Part shown: one piece after another, positions 20,700-31,975 of the stretch
Layout: every line of letters starts with the position of its first letter
Position numbering within the stretch: the stretch's first letter is position 1
Assembly: GCA_001970955.1 (NCBI GenBank)
Contig: MPUH01000125.1
Span: 36,376-100,375, forward strand
DNA length: 64,000 bases
Direction: 5' to 3'
Source of the DNA: Stentor coeruleus
Taxonomy: Eukaryota > Ciliophora > Heterotrichea > Heterotrichida > Stentoridae
Notes under the pieces: model-generated
Database searches by the model: none
Seen by the model: the letters and a program-made list of their open reading frames with translations, nothing else
Told to the model about the DNA's origin: nothing
Translations under genes and position numbers: made by a program

Positions 20700-21539
20700 T
20701 TATTGCCCCGGGGTTTCAGTGACTTTAACTGGTTCTAAAGGCATCATCAGTGTTCTTCTTGACCTTCTATTCTTCGCCTTACGCATTTCACTCTGCGCCG
20801 TGTCATCTTTCGCCAGTTCCAAACTGAGCAGTCTACATTTTTCATGATTTCTCTTAATGAAAATCCTCAATTCCGAGTGCTCAACCATAAATTTCAAATC
20901 GTCTTGCATCATAATCTCAACAAACTGCTCGCTTGTAATTTCTCTTAGTTTGTCTTCAAGGATAAGAAATTTAAAATATTCTAGAAAATTTTTCTTCATC
21001 ATAGCCAAGGTATTTTTATATTCATCAATATCGTTAGATCGATCAGTATGGATAATCTTACCTATTTCAGGGATGATTTCAAGTACGATTTCTAGTACAT
21101 CAGCTAGAAGCACTCCGATTTCCCATCGAGAAAGGTTATTAGAAGCGTCAATGTCGTATGTGAAAAAAAGACAGTGGAATTTCTCTTGGACTTTTCCTTC
21201 TCCTAATAAAATCCCAAATGTACTAAGTTTTTTGACTGAGTATAAAGGGTCGTTACTTGTGTACTCATCTGCTAAGTTTTGCCTTTCAATAAACTTGCAG
21301 CTTTTTGGATGTTCTAAAAAGAGGTTGTAGATTTTCTGGCATTCATTGTTGAAGGGAAGCTCTATTTCTTTTAAGGCTTCTTTAAGTTGTTGTTCTGAAA
21401 GATGAAAATGAGGAGAGTATCTGTGGAAAACTTTTACTATGCTATCACTATCTCTTTTATTGAACTGTATAGCCCGACAGCTGTTTTTAACTAAGTCTTC
21501 AATCTCGCCCCACTTTTCTCTCGATGTGCAAGATCCCAT
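20700..21539 (-). CDS. Myristoylable EF-hand protein
   Basis: 279 aa. The N-terminus MGSCTSREKW fits N-myristoylation at Gly2 and palmitoylation at Cys4. One good EF-hand loop lies at about residue 130 (DIDASNNLSRWE; Asp at 1 and 3, Ser at 5, Glu at 12, with Asn replacing the usual Gly at 6). Other EF-hand regions are degenerate. The arrangement recalls calcineurin-B-like/KChIP-type Ca2+ sensors or ciliate EF-hand proteins. The C-terminus is Arg-rich (KNRRSRR). Probably a membrane-tethered Ca2+ sensor. Confidence 0.8.
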   Translation of the reverse strand: MGSCTSREKWGEIEDLVKNSCRAIQFNKRDSDSIVKVFHRYSPHFHLSEQQLKEALKEIELPFNNECQKIYNLFLEHPKSCKFIERQNLADEYTSNDPLYSVKKLSTFGILLGEGKVQEKFHCLFFTYDIDASNNLSRWEIGVLLADVLEIVLEIIPEIGKIIHTDRSNDIDEYKNTLAMMKKNFLEYFKFLILEDKLREITSEQFVEIMMQDDLKFMVEHSELRIFIKRNHEKCRLLSLELAKDDTAQSEMRKAKNRRSRRTLMMPLEPVKVTETPGQ

Positions 21540-21762
21540 ATTAATTATATCTTAGTTTATAGTCGTTATAATATTACTGAATTATATGAATATACAAACA
21601 AACTGAACACTAAAATTTTGTTAAAAAACTGTAATACAAACAAAGCATCTAAAAAAATCATCATACAAAACTATAATCTCAGTATATATACGAATAAATT
21701 TAAGTAGCCTATCTGCTAGTCAAATGAAAAATGCTCACTTTGCAATCAAATATAATTCAAAT

Positions 21763-22887
21763 ATGGGAAATTGTACTTTACGCCAAGATAACTACGATCC
21801 GACGGTCGGTAATTCCTAATCAGTCCTCAGTCGACAGCAGTTCACTTTTCTCTACCCAATAGGCAAGGGTGGCTTCGGGAAGGTCTGGAAAGTCATAATG
21901 AAAAAAAACAAAGAGCAATACGCAATGAAAGAAATGCTCAAAGCTCGTATCATCAGCAAACGCAGTGTGCACTCAGTAATGAACGAAAGACGCTTACTAG
22001 CAATGATAAAGCATCCATTCATAGTAAACATGCAGTACGCGTTTCAATGTAGAGAAAACTTGTATCTGGTGATGGATTTAATGCCAGGAGGAGATTTACG
22101 TTATCATTTGGGTAAGAATAGAAAATTTTCAGAAGACCAAACAAGATTTTTCGTATCCTGCCTTTTTTGTGCCTTAGAGTACTTACATGTGAATAACATT
22201 ATCCATAGAGATATCAAACCTGAAAACCTTGTCCTTGATGCTAAAGGCTATGTAAGACTAACAGATTTTGGTATTGCTAGGGTTTGGCAACAAGAAAATG
22301 GTCATGAGACATCGGGAACTCCAGGATATATGGCCCCAGAAGTCATTTGTCGACAAAATCATACAATTGCTGCTGATTACTTTGCTGTTGGGGTTATTGT
22401 TTATGAATTCATGCTAGGAAAAAGACCTTATGTGGGTAAAACTAGAAAAGATATTAGAGATGCTATATTAGCCAAACAAGTGCAGTTGAAAAAAACCGAC
22501 ATGCCTCAAGGATGGTCTTTAGAAGCTTTAGATTTTACTAATAAACTTTTGCAAAGAAAGCCGCAAAATAGACTTGGATATGGAGGACCACAGGAAGTTA
22601 AAAATCATGCCTGGCTGAAAGATGTGGACTGGGGAAGGCTATTACAGAAAACCCATGAGTCACCATTTATACCTAAAAGCCAGGATAATTTTGATGCGAG
22701 TCAGGTGTCGAATGATTGGAAGGATGAGGTTGAGAAGATTGATTTGAAAGATGTATCGACACAAAATATGTTTATTGGATATTTTTATGATGCGACACTT
22801 CCTAGCCATAAAGCTAACTCTTCTTCGACGCTTCCAAATATGCTTAATGCTGATCAATCGGTTAACATTAGTAATCTAACTAAATAA
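21763..22887 (+). CDS. STK32/YANK-like AGC protein kinase, N-terminally acylated, one 15-nt intron
   Basis: 369 aa after removal of the intron 21809-21823. The longest uninterrupted frame starts at an ATG at 21898, but that would omit the Gly-rich loop. The true start at 21763 gives MGNCTLRQ (myristoyl/palmitoyl signal), then GKGGFGKV, the catalytic Lys in YAMKEM, HRDIKPEN, DFG and APE. The activation loop and the phrase MPGGDLRYHL match STK32 (YANK) kinases; there is no hydrophobic-motif tail beyond about 60 residues. Ser/Thr kinase at a membrane; substrates unknown. Confidence 0.93.
21809..21823 (+). other. 15-nt intron (kinase)
   Basis: GTAATTCCTAATCAG. It contains an in-frame TAA; removal joins MGNC... 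to the Gly-rich loop in frame. A at position 10. Confidence 0.92.
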
Positions 22888-23913
22888 ATGGATTAAAATT
22901 TGATAAACATAGAATATCTTGAGGAAGAGTGTGGGTATTGAAAATTGAGTGTATTAATAGGATAGCTTTTGGTTTTTGAATTTGTAGAAAAAGTAATATG
23001 ATTATGATTTTTGTGGAGTTATTTTATAAGCTAGATTTATGAAAGTGAGGTTAAATACTTGATGATATTTTTTAAGGAAATTATGCTTAGACTTTATATT
23101 CTATGAATATGGAATAGTTTATGAATTAAAATTTTTCCATTTTTTATTATTTAAACTATAATCAATCTTTTATTATTAGGAGAATGGCTGCAAGATTTTC
23201 TTATGTTTTAGTATATTTTTTATATAGTTTGCAATTAAATAATTTTTATAATTGCTTATTATATTGCAAATATATTATCAAGTTTGCTGATGACTGCATG
23301 CTCTTATTTATTTATGACTATTTAACTTTTTCCAGATTTTTTCAACTATTTTATTAAGATGTCAAAAGTTATTTATTCATATTAATATTTTTCAAATCAG
23401 GCCTATATAAACTTAATTTTTGATATTACAGTTAATTATATTTAACCATAATTTCCTCATATATTAAAATTTTCACTCAAATATCTCTTAAGCCACAGCT
23501 ATAAATAAATTTATTCAAACTATCCTCAATCTTCAACTCAAAATTTTAAGTTCCTCTCATTTCTGAATTTTTATAGCAATCTCATCTTTAACAGAATTCA
23601 AAAAATATTAATAATAATCGCAATTTGACTTTAATTTTTTAAGTCATTCATCGTAATCTTCATGTAACCTTACCCTAACCTCACTCTTCATCTTAACAAC
23701 AAAATCTTGTATTTAACTTAACTAAAATTTTCTCACATCAAACCATATACCACATTAATATTTTTTATATTAAACATTCCCAAAAAAACTATCAAATAAC
23801 TTTAAAATCTTCAGGAAAACTTAATTTTCATAGGCATCCCTTATATATTTCAGTGCATCTTCACTAACCTGATAATTATCATCTGTCATAATACACTAAC
23901 AATTCATTATATA
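22888..23913. other. 1.0 kb intergenic
   Basis: AT-rich spacer between two plus-strand genes. No ORF, tRNA or strong repeat seen. Confidence 0.5.
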
Positions 23914-25732
23914 ATGTCAAAAAGACCCTGCCACATAAGAAATTTTACCGGAATAGTTTTTAAAACCACAGATACCCAAGATATAAGCTCACGAAGATAC
24001 TCTGACGATTTTTCTCATAAGCTTCTCAGTAAACGGATCTTAACTTCAGGTGAATACACAGCGAAGACTGATGGATCGATGCTATCTTTGCTTAAACAAC
24101 GTAAAGATAATAATGAAGAAGCAAAAGTTACTCCAGGGACCATATCGAATGTGGTTAAAAACTACATATTGCCTATGTTCACAAAAGAACTCAAATCTAA
24201 ACGCAACAAAAAAAGGCAAAAGGAATTTGGGCTTTCAAATAGCATGGATAGATCCTTTGATACTAAGGAAGGAACTGTATATGCTGAGCTTAAATTATCA
24301 GAAAAATTAGGCCAGGAAAATGTACAGATTTCTAATAAGATTAGGGAACTAGAAGATAAAGTTAATGTGGGTATTGCTGAAAAATTTGCAGCAGAAAAGG
24401 AATTGTATTGGGTTAGAAATGAATTACATGATGCACAGACTATGATAACTCATTTGAATTCATTGAATAGGACTATCGAAGTTAGTTCTCACTATTTCCA
24501 ACAAAACCACATGTTCATCAAAAGTAAATACGAAAGATACAAGAAATTATACCATGAAGCTGAATACAGAATTGAAGAACTAGTCAAAAACCTCCAAGAC
24601 GAACGAGCAATAAATGATATCCGATACCTTATACCATATTTCCTTAACTCTACTAAACAAATTACGTAACACAGCTTTAAAATACGAGCATTATCATTCT
24701 CTGCTACAAATTGAAAACGAAATTATCTGCGAAAAACTTAAAGGCATAAGTGTGAGTTTTAATAATCTCATAATTGCACATTCTGGAGAAGGCAAACTTA
24801 TTCAAGAATGGAATCTTATAAATGGATCATTATATAAAATAGGTATATCTGATAGTGAATTTGATACAAAGTATTCAGAAATGTGCTCTATTTATAAAAA
24901 AATGCATGACGATATAGACTCTGTTATAAATTTCCAGTACGCAAAAGAAGAAAAGCACACAAGGATGCTGAAATATTTTAAAGATAAATCTAAAATACTT
25001 CATGATGAAAATAAAACCTTGTTGGCTATAAAAGAGTATCTTGAAAAATCAAATCAAGAACTTGAACAGCAGAAAACTGCATTAACAAATGAAGTTGTGG
25101 TTCTGCGCAAAAGCGTGAATAACTTCCATTCCCGTAGCGAGATCGATAACGTATGCAAGAACTGCAAAAAAATCTATAAAGAAGAAGAAAACTTCAACTG
25201 GTCTTGTAAAACTCATCTATCAAAACATAACGGAAGCATGTACTGGTGCTGTGGCAAATCCGAGCCCACAGCCGAAGGTTGTATAATCTCCAAACATATC
25301 TCAGCCGATGACGAAGAAGGCCATGGCTCACAAAAATATGAAAAAGCTAAATTTTGCTCAGTAATCTCTATATAGAATTGCCGAGAATCAGGACATGCAC
25401 CTAAAGATTGTCCTAAAGACCCAAACACAAGGACAAATTTTGACCCACAGCAAGAACTTGATAGAATAGAAAATTATAAAAGACAAAAAACAAAAATCAA
25501 TGTTGAACTTTTAAATCATCAAATATCCCTGCATAATAGCAAAACTAAATTTAAAGGAAATGATAGTGATAGTTTTGTCACAGAATTTGATGATTTGGAA
25601 GATATTAAAAATGTGTCGATTAATGACTCTGAGCTTACGAGATATAAAATTGAAGAGCCTGAAGTTGCAGGAAAAAGAGTAGCGAAAAAGTATGCGAATG
25701 TGTTTTCTAATTTTTTATCTAAATTAGTTTGA
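23914..25732 (+). CDS. Coiled-coil protein with CHORD-like zinc domain and CCHC zinc knuckle; one frameshift
   Basis: The frame from ATG 23914 (251 codons, mostly coiled coil) ends at TAA 24669. The +1 frame opens at 24614 and continues the same kind of coiled coil. No GT...AG pair of suitable length joins them, so this is a frameshift, an assembly indel, or two overlapping genes. Downstream is a Cys/His domain with CHORD-like spacing (CKNC, SCKTHLSKH, WCCG, GC, KH). The 15-nt intron 25361-25375 then restores a perfect zinc knuckle CSNCRESGHAPKDC (CX2CX4HX4C). The end is acidic then basic, with stop TGA 25730-25732. A nucleic-acid or protein-binding role is likely; the biological role is unknown. 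Confidence 0.7.
25361..25375 (+). other. 15-nt intron (zinc knuckle gene)
   Basis: GTAATCTCTATATAG. It carries an in-frame TAG; removal brings the first two Cys of the CCHC knuckle together with correct spacing. Confidence 0.95.
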
Positions 25733-25847
25733 AAAGATAGGATTTGTGTGGAAAATTGAAGGATTTGATATGATTAAGGCTGATTTTAATGTGAATATGT
25801 AGGAGAATGATTTTAGGATTTTTTTATTGTAAGGTTAGCTAAGTTAA

Positions 25848-26282
25848 TTAGTGACAGGTCCTTGCCTCGAACCCATCACGTAAGAATCTTGGCATGAAGG
25901 TCTCTAGGATGAAATAACCTAAGGCTAATCCAGAACAGATAGACAAAAACACTCCTGTTGAAAAGGTCATGATGGCAAGCATTAATAAATAAGAACCTGC
26001 AACAAAGAGGAAGTAAGTAATGCATAATAAGATCCGAAGTGGTACTTGACTATTAGAATTAGAGCTAAGTTTCTTTTACATTTTATAGTTCAAGAATCTG
26101 ATCACCCCTTGCAACAGCTCAACCCCACATGCGAAAAGCAAAAGTAAAATTATTGCCATCGCATATTTACTATCAGAATCAACATGAAAGCTAAATATCC
26201 TATACTTATCCAGGTAAAAAACAAAGTCTTTCGCACTAAAAAAAGACATGTACATTCTCCTATGGCATGTTTTCATATCCAT
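25848..26282 (-). CDS. Ctr-family copper transporter, one 15-nt intron
   Basis: 139 aa after splicing 26065-26079. The N-terminal MYMSFFSAKDFVFYLD matches the Met-x-Met-x-Phe start of Ctr proteins. Transmembrane 1 lies at about residues 40-62; TM2 (SYLLMLAIMTF) holds the MxxxM copper motif; TM3 (GLALGYFI) holds the GxxxG packing motif. The C-terminus has Cys-His (ARTCH), as many Ctr proteins do. It imports Cu(I) as a trimer. The start ATG 26282 has an in-frame stop shortly upstream. Only the first exon (26076-26282) stands out as an open frame, because the intron carries a TAA. Confidence 0.93.
26065..26079 (-). other. 15-nt intron (copper transporter)
   Basis: On the minus strand: GTAAAAGAAACTTAG. 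Removal fuses TM1 to TM2-TM3 in frame. Confidence 0.93.
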
Positions 26283-27189
26283 TTTTATTATTTTCTACTG
26301 AGAAAAAGTAATCTCTATATCCTGGGTGCACAGCTTCCCTTTAATAACAATTTTTCAATGTCACAGCTAAAAATACTTGTATGATACTTTTTACTATATT
26401 CGATTTCATTTTGTTTTCTAAGCTTAGATATTATTCTGAGGCCTATGAATAATTAATTTAATGTGCTTAGTGCTCTTATTGGTGGCAATACAAACTCATG
26501 CTTAAAAATTGAAGGAGCTACTATACCGAAGGAACTAAGGGCTCAAAAAAAATTAAACTTCTAAATAAGCATTTTCATAGTATTTAGGTGGGTTTTTGAT
26601 TATAAAAGTTGCACTTTGTTTGGATGCCTACAATTGAAAAAAGGCAGTTGATAATTAGCTGATGCATTTTTTCGTCAAATACCAGATTCTATAAAATATT
26701 TTTTTAATCCTCTATGCTATTGTTAATAATCAAGATCTTTTAAACTTTTGCAGAGTATATTAAGTTCACTAATTTTTCAAGTAGTTTATCAGTTATTTCA
26801 GAAACTGCTTATTATTTAAAAAAATCACTTTTTATTAGGTTCAGTACTAGTTGCAAATGCTTTAGTATGTTGACCTATTCTAAAGGTTTGTGTTTGCAAC
26901 TTATTCTAAAAATAATAGTCCTTGCAAGCATTCCTGAAAAGTAGATTCTCTTTTATATTTTCTTCTTGTCTATCTCAGAGATTGCTTCATGATCAACGCT
27001 CATTCGTAATATATTTATCATTATATCAACAACACTTTTACTTATTTTATAAATTAGTTTCCTCTTTTAACATTTTTTTCTAAACTCCGTTCTCTATTAT
27101 AACAACCAATATCTAAATCTATCAACATCAGTTTATCTACAAAATTCTATATCAAATCCTTATCCCACCTTCATTTCTAATAAAACTAT
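26283..27189. other. 0.9 kb intergenic
   Basis: AT-rich. It lies between the copper transporter start and the ATP12 stop, both on the minus strand. Nothing recognised. Confidence 0.5.
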
Positions 27190-27975
27190 CTAATTTACTT
27201 TACTAAGCCTGACAAGATTCTTCGCTGCTGAAATTACCATAGTCTCATAGCTCTCATCCACATCATGTGTACCTTCAATCTTCCCAAACTCCAGCATATT
27301 AACATTCTCCTCAAATCTCAAACACTCCACTGCTTTTTCAATACTAACAAACTCATCCAACAATGCAATTGCAATCGCAGTGCTTTTAGAAATTGTTGCA
27401 GCAGCCTCCAAAGCTACAACAAAAAATTCATCCTTCCCACTTAAATACTTGTTAAGCATCTCCAAAGACTTCTCTGGTATATCTGGTGCTGATATTCCAT
27501 GACTGACATTAAGTAAAATCTGATATTTATCTTCAAGGTATTTGATTATCGGGTTAAAAAGCGCATCTTGTTTAGTTTTGATTTCTTCTTCATCTTCTCT
27601 AAAGCTATATATTTATTACCAAACAAGATCGTTTCTAAGAAAAGATAAGACTCGTGCTTCAAATACAGGACGGAATTGTGTTACAGTAAGATCTAAGGCC
27701 GAGGAAGCAAGATTAGTCTATGTAAAAAATACTAATGGCATTCGGTGCTGGTGTATGAATTTTTCTTGAACTTGCCATTCGTGGCTGATACATAAGGCTA
27801 AAAGCTCAGTGGGGAGAACAAAAAGTTGCTTTTCTGGCGTGTGAATCTTACGTCCATCAAGGAGTAGTTGGTATCCATTGTCAGCTTTGCAGAAACTTGC
27901 AGCTTTGTAGAATTTCTGTATATTGTCCCCAGTTTTCAAGTCAGGCAAGGTCAAAAATCTTCTTACAAGTTTCAT
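27190..27975 (-). CDS. ATP12: ATP12, mitochondrial F1-ATPase assembly factor, two 15-nt introns
   Basis: 251 aa after removing introns 27718-27732 and 27605-27619. Conserved blocks appear in order: FYKAASF, the LDGRKIHTPEK region, LPTELLALCISHEW, then RMPL joined to TNLASSALD by splicing, then NDLVCFRE formed across the second intron (the family's TDTxCYR-type motif), then the helical C-terminal domain. ATP12 binds the F1 alpha subunit before assembly in the mitochondrial matrix. The basic N-terminus MKLVRRFLTL fits a targeting peptide. Left unspliced, the gene appears as two or three short unconnected frames. Confidence 0.94.
27605..27619 (-). other. 15-nt intron 2 (ATP12)
   Basis: On the minus strand: GTAATAAATATATAG. 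It carries two in-frame stops; removal makes a Cys codon across the junction. Confidence 0.93.
27718..27732 (-). other. 15-nt intron 1 (ATP12)
   Basis: On the minus strand: GTATTTTTTACATAG. Removal restores the conserved MPL-TNLASSALD block. Confidence 0.94.
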
Positions 27976-28037
27976 TATTTACATAAAAACTTGGATTAGA
28001 TATTAAGAAAATATACCCAAAATACTGTATTATATTA

Positions 28038-29381
28038 TTAGTCCATGCCGAATCCTAAAGTATGATTGGCCAGAATTGTTAATAAAGCTGACTTTAAGGA
28101 AAGCTTGTTAAGGTAAATAGGTAGATCAAAGCGATTGAAACATGTATGAGCCCTAGGCAGAGTATTTTTATAGTACTTGACTGAAACTATTTTAAAACGA
28201 TCTGGGTCACCACGTAAGGTTCTTAGCTCTGCAAAACCATCGATAGGTATTCTTGAGGTTCCAGTGACAAACTGTAATAAGTCTCTTAAATTCTTTTGAT
28301 TTTAACAAAACACAATATCTCAAAACCAGATAATAACCCTATGAGATGGTGAGTAATCTCCATTATACTTAGTATGGGTTTTCCAATTTTTAATATTAAT
28401 AACGGGATTTCCGCAAATCATATAGTTCAAATATTTAGCTTTTAATGATGAAATAGCCTCTTGAGGGATTAAACGGTAAAGACCAGTTTTTACAGATTCT
28501 ATAGCATTATGCATACTTCCATAAAGTTCGTATTCTGTTCGAAGTAAAATATAACTGTCTTTGTTATCATCAGTGACTGGGATATTTTCCCCGTTTTCTG
28601 TTATTGGATAGTTTATGTTGTTGAAATTTACGGAAAAACTCTCGAAAATAATGTTTTTAATAGAATGCTTTTTAATATAACGTAAAGAATTGTAGATATC
28701 TTTGTCTTGAAATTTCAAGTCATGATAAGAGCATTCTTGACCAAGGAGGTGCTTGAGAAAAGGTTCGCATAAGGCACATTCTATAGGAACGTTTTCTAAT
28801 AAAGCTTTACTATGATGATACCTATAAGAATATAGTATTCTAGATTTTCATTGTATGGAGATGGTAGATACTGAGGATCATCGCTATTACTAAGTCGAAA
28901 TAGTCTGATTTGTTCGTTAAAAAGCTCTTTTATTAAAAGCCCAAGCAACTCTTTTGTTAAACCACCAGCATCTTGAGAGATTTCCCCTTGGAAAAATATG
29001 TGGGATTCGCTTCGTAGCTCTGCTTGACTGAGACTCAGTATTTGCTGAAGAGAATCATTGAGGATGTTTTCTCGAGAAACCTGAATGTTTAAATGAGCAA
29101 CATTCCATGGAATGCGGATATAATTGAGCTATCTTCGGATTGTCAAGATTTTTGCCTCAGCTTTAGGAAAAATACACCATCTTGTGCTTTTATGGCCCCT
29201 GCAGTTGAATTAGCATTATTTTGTTGGTGTAATTCAAAGTGATAATCAAAATCAGCATATGTATTAATTTTTGCTTTATAGACTTCTGAGCATATTGGGC
29301 ATATAATATCAGTATTAAGTTTGTTGCGGCCTCTTTTTTTATTAGTGTAAGATCGTCTGGCTTGAATGCTTATTTCCCATA
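28038..29381 (-). pseudogene. Decayed zinc-finger HECT ubiquitin ligase (paralog of 4444-5853)
   Basis: Homology to the intact ligase runs from the start codon (MGNK) through a zinc finger (CPICSEVY) and the HECT N-lobe (SQDAGGLTKE) to the C-lobe (LPRAHTCFNRFDLP) and end (GFGMD, TAA). The reading frame is broken several times: a shift soon after the start codon, a shift and a TAG between the finger and the HECT domain (about 29120-29165), a one-base shift near 28820, TGA at 28320-28322 where the intact copy has Trp, and a TAA shortly after. No 15-nt introns explain these breaks. Product expected to be non-functional. Its 3' end lies 62 bp upstream of the ATP12 start. Confidence 0.9.
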
Positions 29382-30535
29382 TATAATAATGTAGCAAAAT
29401 AAAAAGTATGAATTGAATACATAAAATTTCAAGCGTAAATGCTAGTTTTAGAGAGAAATTTGAATTCTTTCTAAGTTTAATACTATTAATAATTATTTAT
29501 TTTATATTCAAGTATGACACAATTTTAGAATATTTAAACGTATATCGAAAATAAGTATGCTTTTTATAAAAATAGCAATCAAAGATTGCACTTCATATGT
29601 CAAATATTATGTTTTGCATTAAATTAAAAGTGCATCATTATTATAAGAAAATTTAGGTTGATAACTTAAATCCTGATTATAAGAGTATATTAAGTAAAGG
29701 TTAGTATGGACTTTATAATGCATAGAAAGATTTTAGATTATTAATAACTTTAATTTAATGATCAAAATGCCACATAAAATTTTAAAGTACCAAAATTTAT
29801 GATTATGCATATCAAAAGGTAATATACATTATTTGGAAGTTTAAAAATTAGGATGATCTTGAATTCTTTGTTAATATTGAATTTCAATAGCCTAATATTT
29901 TTTTTTGATTACAATAGTTAGCCCTTTTTATAGCTGGTTTACATCAAAATACTAGTCATATAATTTATAAACATAGTTCTTTCTATACAATCATAATTAC
30001 TATTTTGTTTAATTATATCGAGAATTGCATATAAAGTGTTTATTAATAGCAAGCATTAGTATTAAGAAAAACAATTTAGTTCATAGACTATTTTATTAGT
30101 TTAACATTTTTTTAATCTTGAAAGAATAAACAATTTGATAAAGATTCAAGTATTGCTAAACTTTACAGATTTATACATGCCTTATTAACACTTGAAAATA
30201 AAATCAAAATTCATACTTTAGGAAAGAAAATGATAGTAATAGAATGATTGCATATAGTAAATTAAAGATTAATCAATATTCAGTGTTTCTTAACTTAAAC
30301 TAGAAAATATTCATTCAATTTTTACTATAAAATAAAATGCTATTAAAACCATTATGCGTTTATTTGCTAAACTATTACTACACAAATATCAATACTCACC
30401 TACAATTGAATATTATTTAAAATTGCCGGGCTCACTCTCCACTAAGAATTTATAGCTCTGTCTTGAACCTTTATCTAAATAACAATCTCAATTCCTATTC
30501 CATATAAAAAATGATAGTTTATTTGATATAAATAT
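29382..30535. other. 1.15 kb intergenic
   Basis: Very AT-rich, between the 5' end of the pseudogene and the CDPK start (divergent). Presumably holds the CDPK promoter; no motif recognised. Confidence 0.5.
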
Positions 30536-31975
30536 ATGGGTTGTGGTATCATCCAAAAGAGAGGGGATCGTAACAACCGAGGCTCAGTCGTATTATTCCC
30601 AGGACAGTTTGTCCAAGGCCTTCCTGAATCAATATATACTTTTTATGAAATTAAAGAAAGCCTAGGAAGTGGTTCATATGGTACAGTAGTTTCAGCAGTG
30701 CAAAAGACTACAAGAGAACAAAGGGCAATAAAAATTATAAATAAATTTAAACTGCAAAATGAAGAATCAAGGAAAAAAGTTATTAACGAGGTTGAAATTT
30801 TGAAAAGACTTGATCACCCTCATATAGTAAAAGTATATGAATTCTATGAAGATGAGTTTAATTTATATGTAGTCATGGAACTTTGCAGAGGTGGAGAGCT
30901 TTTAGATTCAATCATAAAAAATGGATGCTTGAGTGAATCTGATACTTCATTCTATATGAAACAAATCCTCTCAGCAGTTTTTTATATGCATTCTCTGAAT
31001 ATCGTCCACAGAGATTTAAAACTCGAAAATATGTTATTAGAAAGCCAGGAAGTAAAAAATATAAAAATTGCTGACTTTGGCACCGCTATCGAAATCCAAC
31101 CTGGGAAAAAACTCCAACAGATGATTGGGACAATAAATTACATAGCCCCAGAAATTTTCAAAAAAAGTTATACAGAAAAATGTGATATGTGGAGCTGTGG
31201 GGTTATCATGTATATACTTTTAACAGGAAAGCTACCTTTTTCAGCCAAATCAAAAAAAGCGACAATAGGGCTAATCATCAAAGGTGAGTATAACATGACA
31301 TCCCCTGAATGGAGAAGCCTATCAGCAGATGCTAAAGAATTAATCAAATATTTTCTAGAACTCAATCCATCAAAGCGTATTTCAGCTAATGATGCTTATA
31401 ATCTTCCTTGGGTTCAAGCTAGTGTTCCTCCAGATATTAATCAAAGCTTACTTGATCAAGTGTCGAATAACCTAAAATCCTTTAGAGAAACAACAAAGTT
31501 CCAAAGGGCAGTTATAAGATTTATAGCGACTCAGCTACTTAGTCAAAATGAAAGAAACGAACTTGCAAACATTTTCAAAACTTTTGATACTTCTGGAGAT
31601 GGTAAAATCAATGAGCGTGAACTGACTACTTATTGTAAGAAAATATTCGGAACATCATTGACTGATGAAGAAATACATGCTATTATGATTAGAGTTGATA
31701 CTGATAGAAGTGGGTTTATTGATTATTCTGAATTCCTTGCTGCAGCTATGGATAGGAAAAAGCTTTTATCAATTGAAAGACTGGAAGCTGCGTTTTCAGC
31801 TTTTGATAAGGATAAGAATGGGAGGATTTCGGCTGAAGAACTTAAGTTGATGTTGGAGTCGAATACGAGACTTGAATTAGGAGCTTACTCGAAGCTTATA
31901 TTGGATGTAGACCAAAATGGAGATGAGATGGTGGATTTCAAAGAATTCAAGGACATGATGCTTTCATTAGTGTAG
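30536..31975 (+). CDS. Calcium-dependent protein kinase (CDPK)
   Basis: 479 aa, a usual CDPK length. MGCGIIQK is a myristoylation/palmitoylation signal. The kinase domain (residues about 38-300) has GSGSYGTV, AIKII, HRDLKLEN, DFG and APE. A junction helix leads into four EF-hands (about 345-479), each with acidic loop residues (DTSGDGKINERE, DTDRSGFIDYSE, DKDKNGRISAEE, DQNGDEMVDFKE); the fourth lacks Gly at position 6 but keeps Asp and Glu ligands. Ca2+ binding should release autoinhibition. Acts at a membrane; substrates unknown. Confidence 0.97.
   Translation: MGCGIIQKRGDRNNRGSVVLFPGQFVQGLPESIYTFYEIKESLGSGSYGTVVSAVQKTTREQRAIKIINKFKLQNEESRKKVINEVEILKRLDHPHIVKVYEFYEDEFNLYVVMELCRGGELLDSIIKNGCLSESDTSFYMKQILSAVFYMHSLNIVHRDLKLENMLLESQEVKNIKIADFGTAIEIQPGKKLQQMIGTINYIAPEIFKKSYTEKCDMWSCGVIMYILLTGKLPFSAKSKKATIGLIIKGEYNMTSPEWRSLSADAKELIKYFLELNPSKRISANDAYNLPWVQASVPPDINQSLLDQVSNNLKSFRETTKFQRAVIRFIATQLLSQNERNELANIFKTFDTSGDGKINERELTTYCKKIFGTSLTDEEIHAIMIRVDTDRSGFIDYSEFLAAAMDRKKLLSIERLEAAFSAFDKDKNGRISAEELKLMLESNTRLELGAYSKLILDVDQNGDEMVDFKEFKDMMLSLV

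Noticed and set aside
25860-25910. tRNA-like TTCGA motif on the minus strand
   Set aside because: It is coding sequence for the end of the copper transporter.
27190-27465. A separate 91-aa gene
   Set aside because: It is the last exon region of ATP12 once two 15-nt introns are removed.
29130-29180. A 17-nt GT...AG segment that would repair one frame break in the HECT copy
   Set aside because: Length does not match the 15-nt rule, a TAG follows soon after, and other breaks remain.
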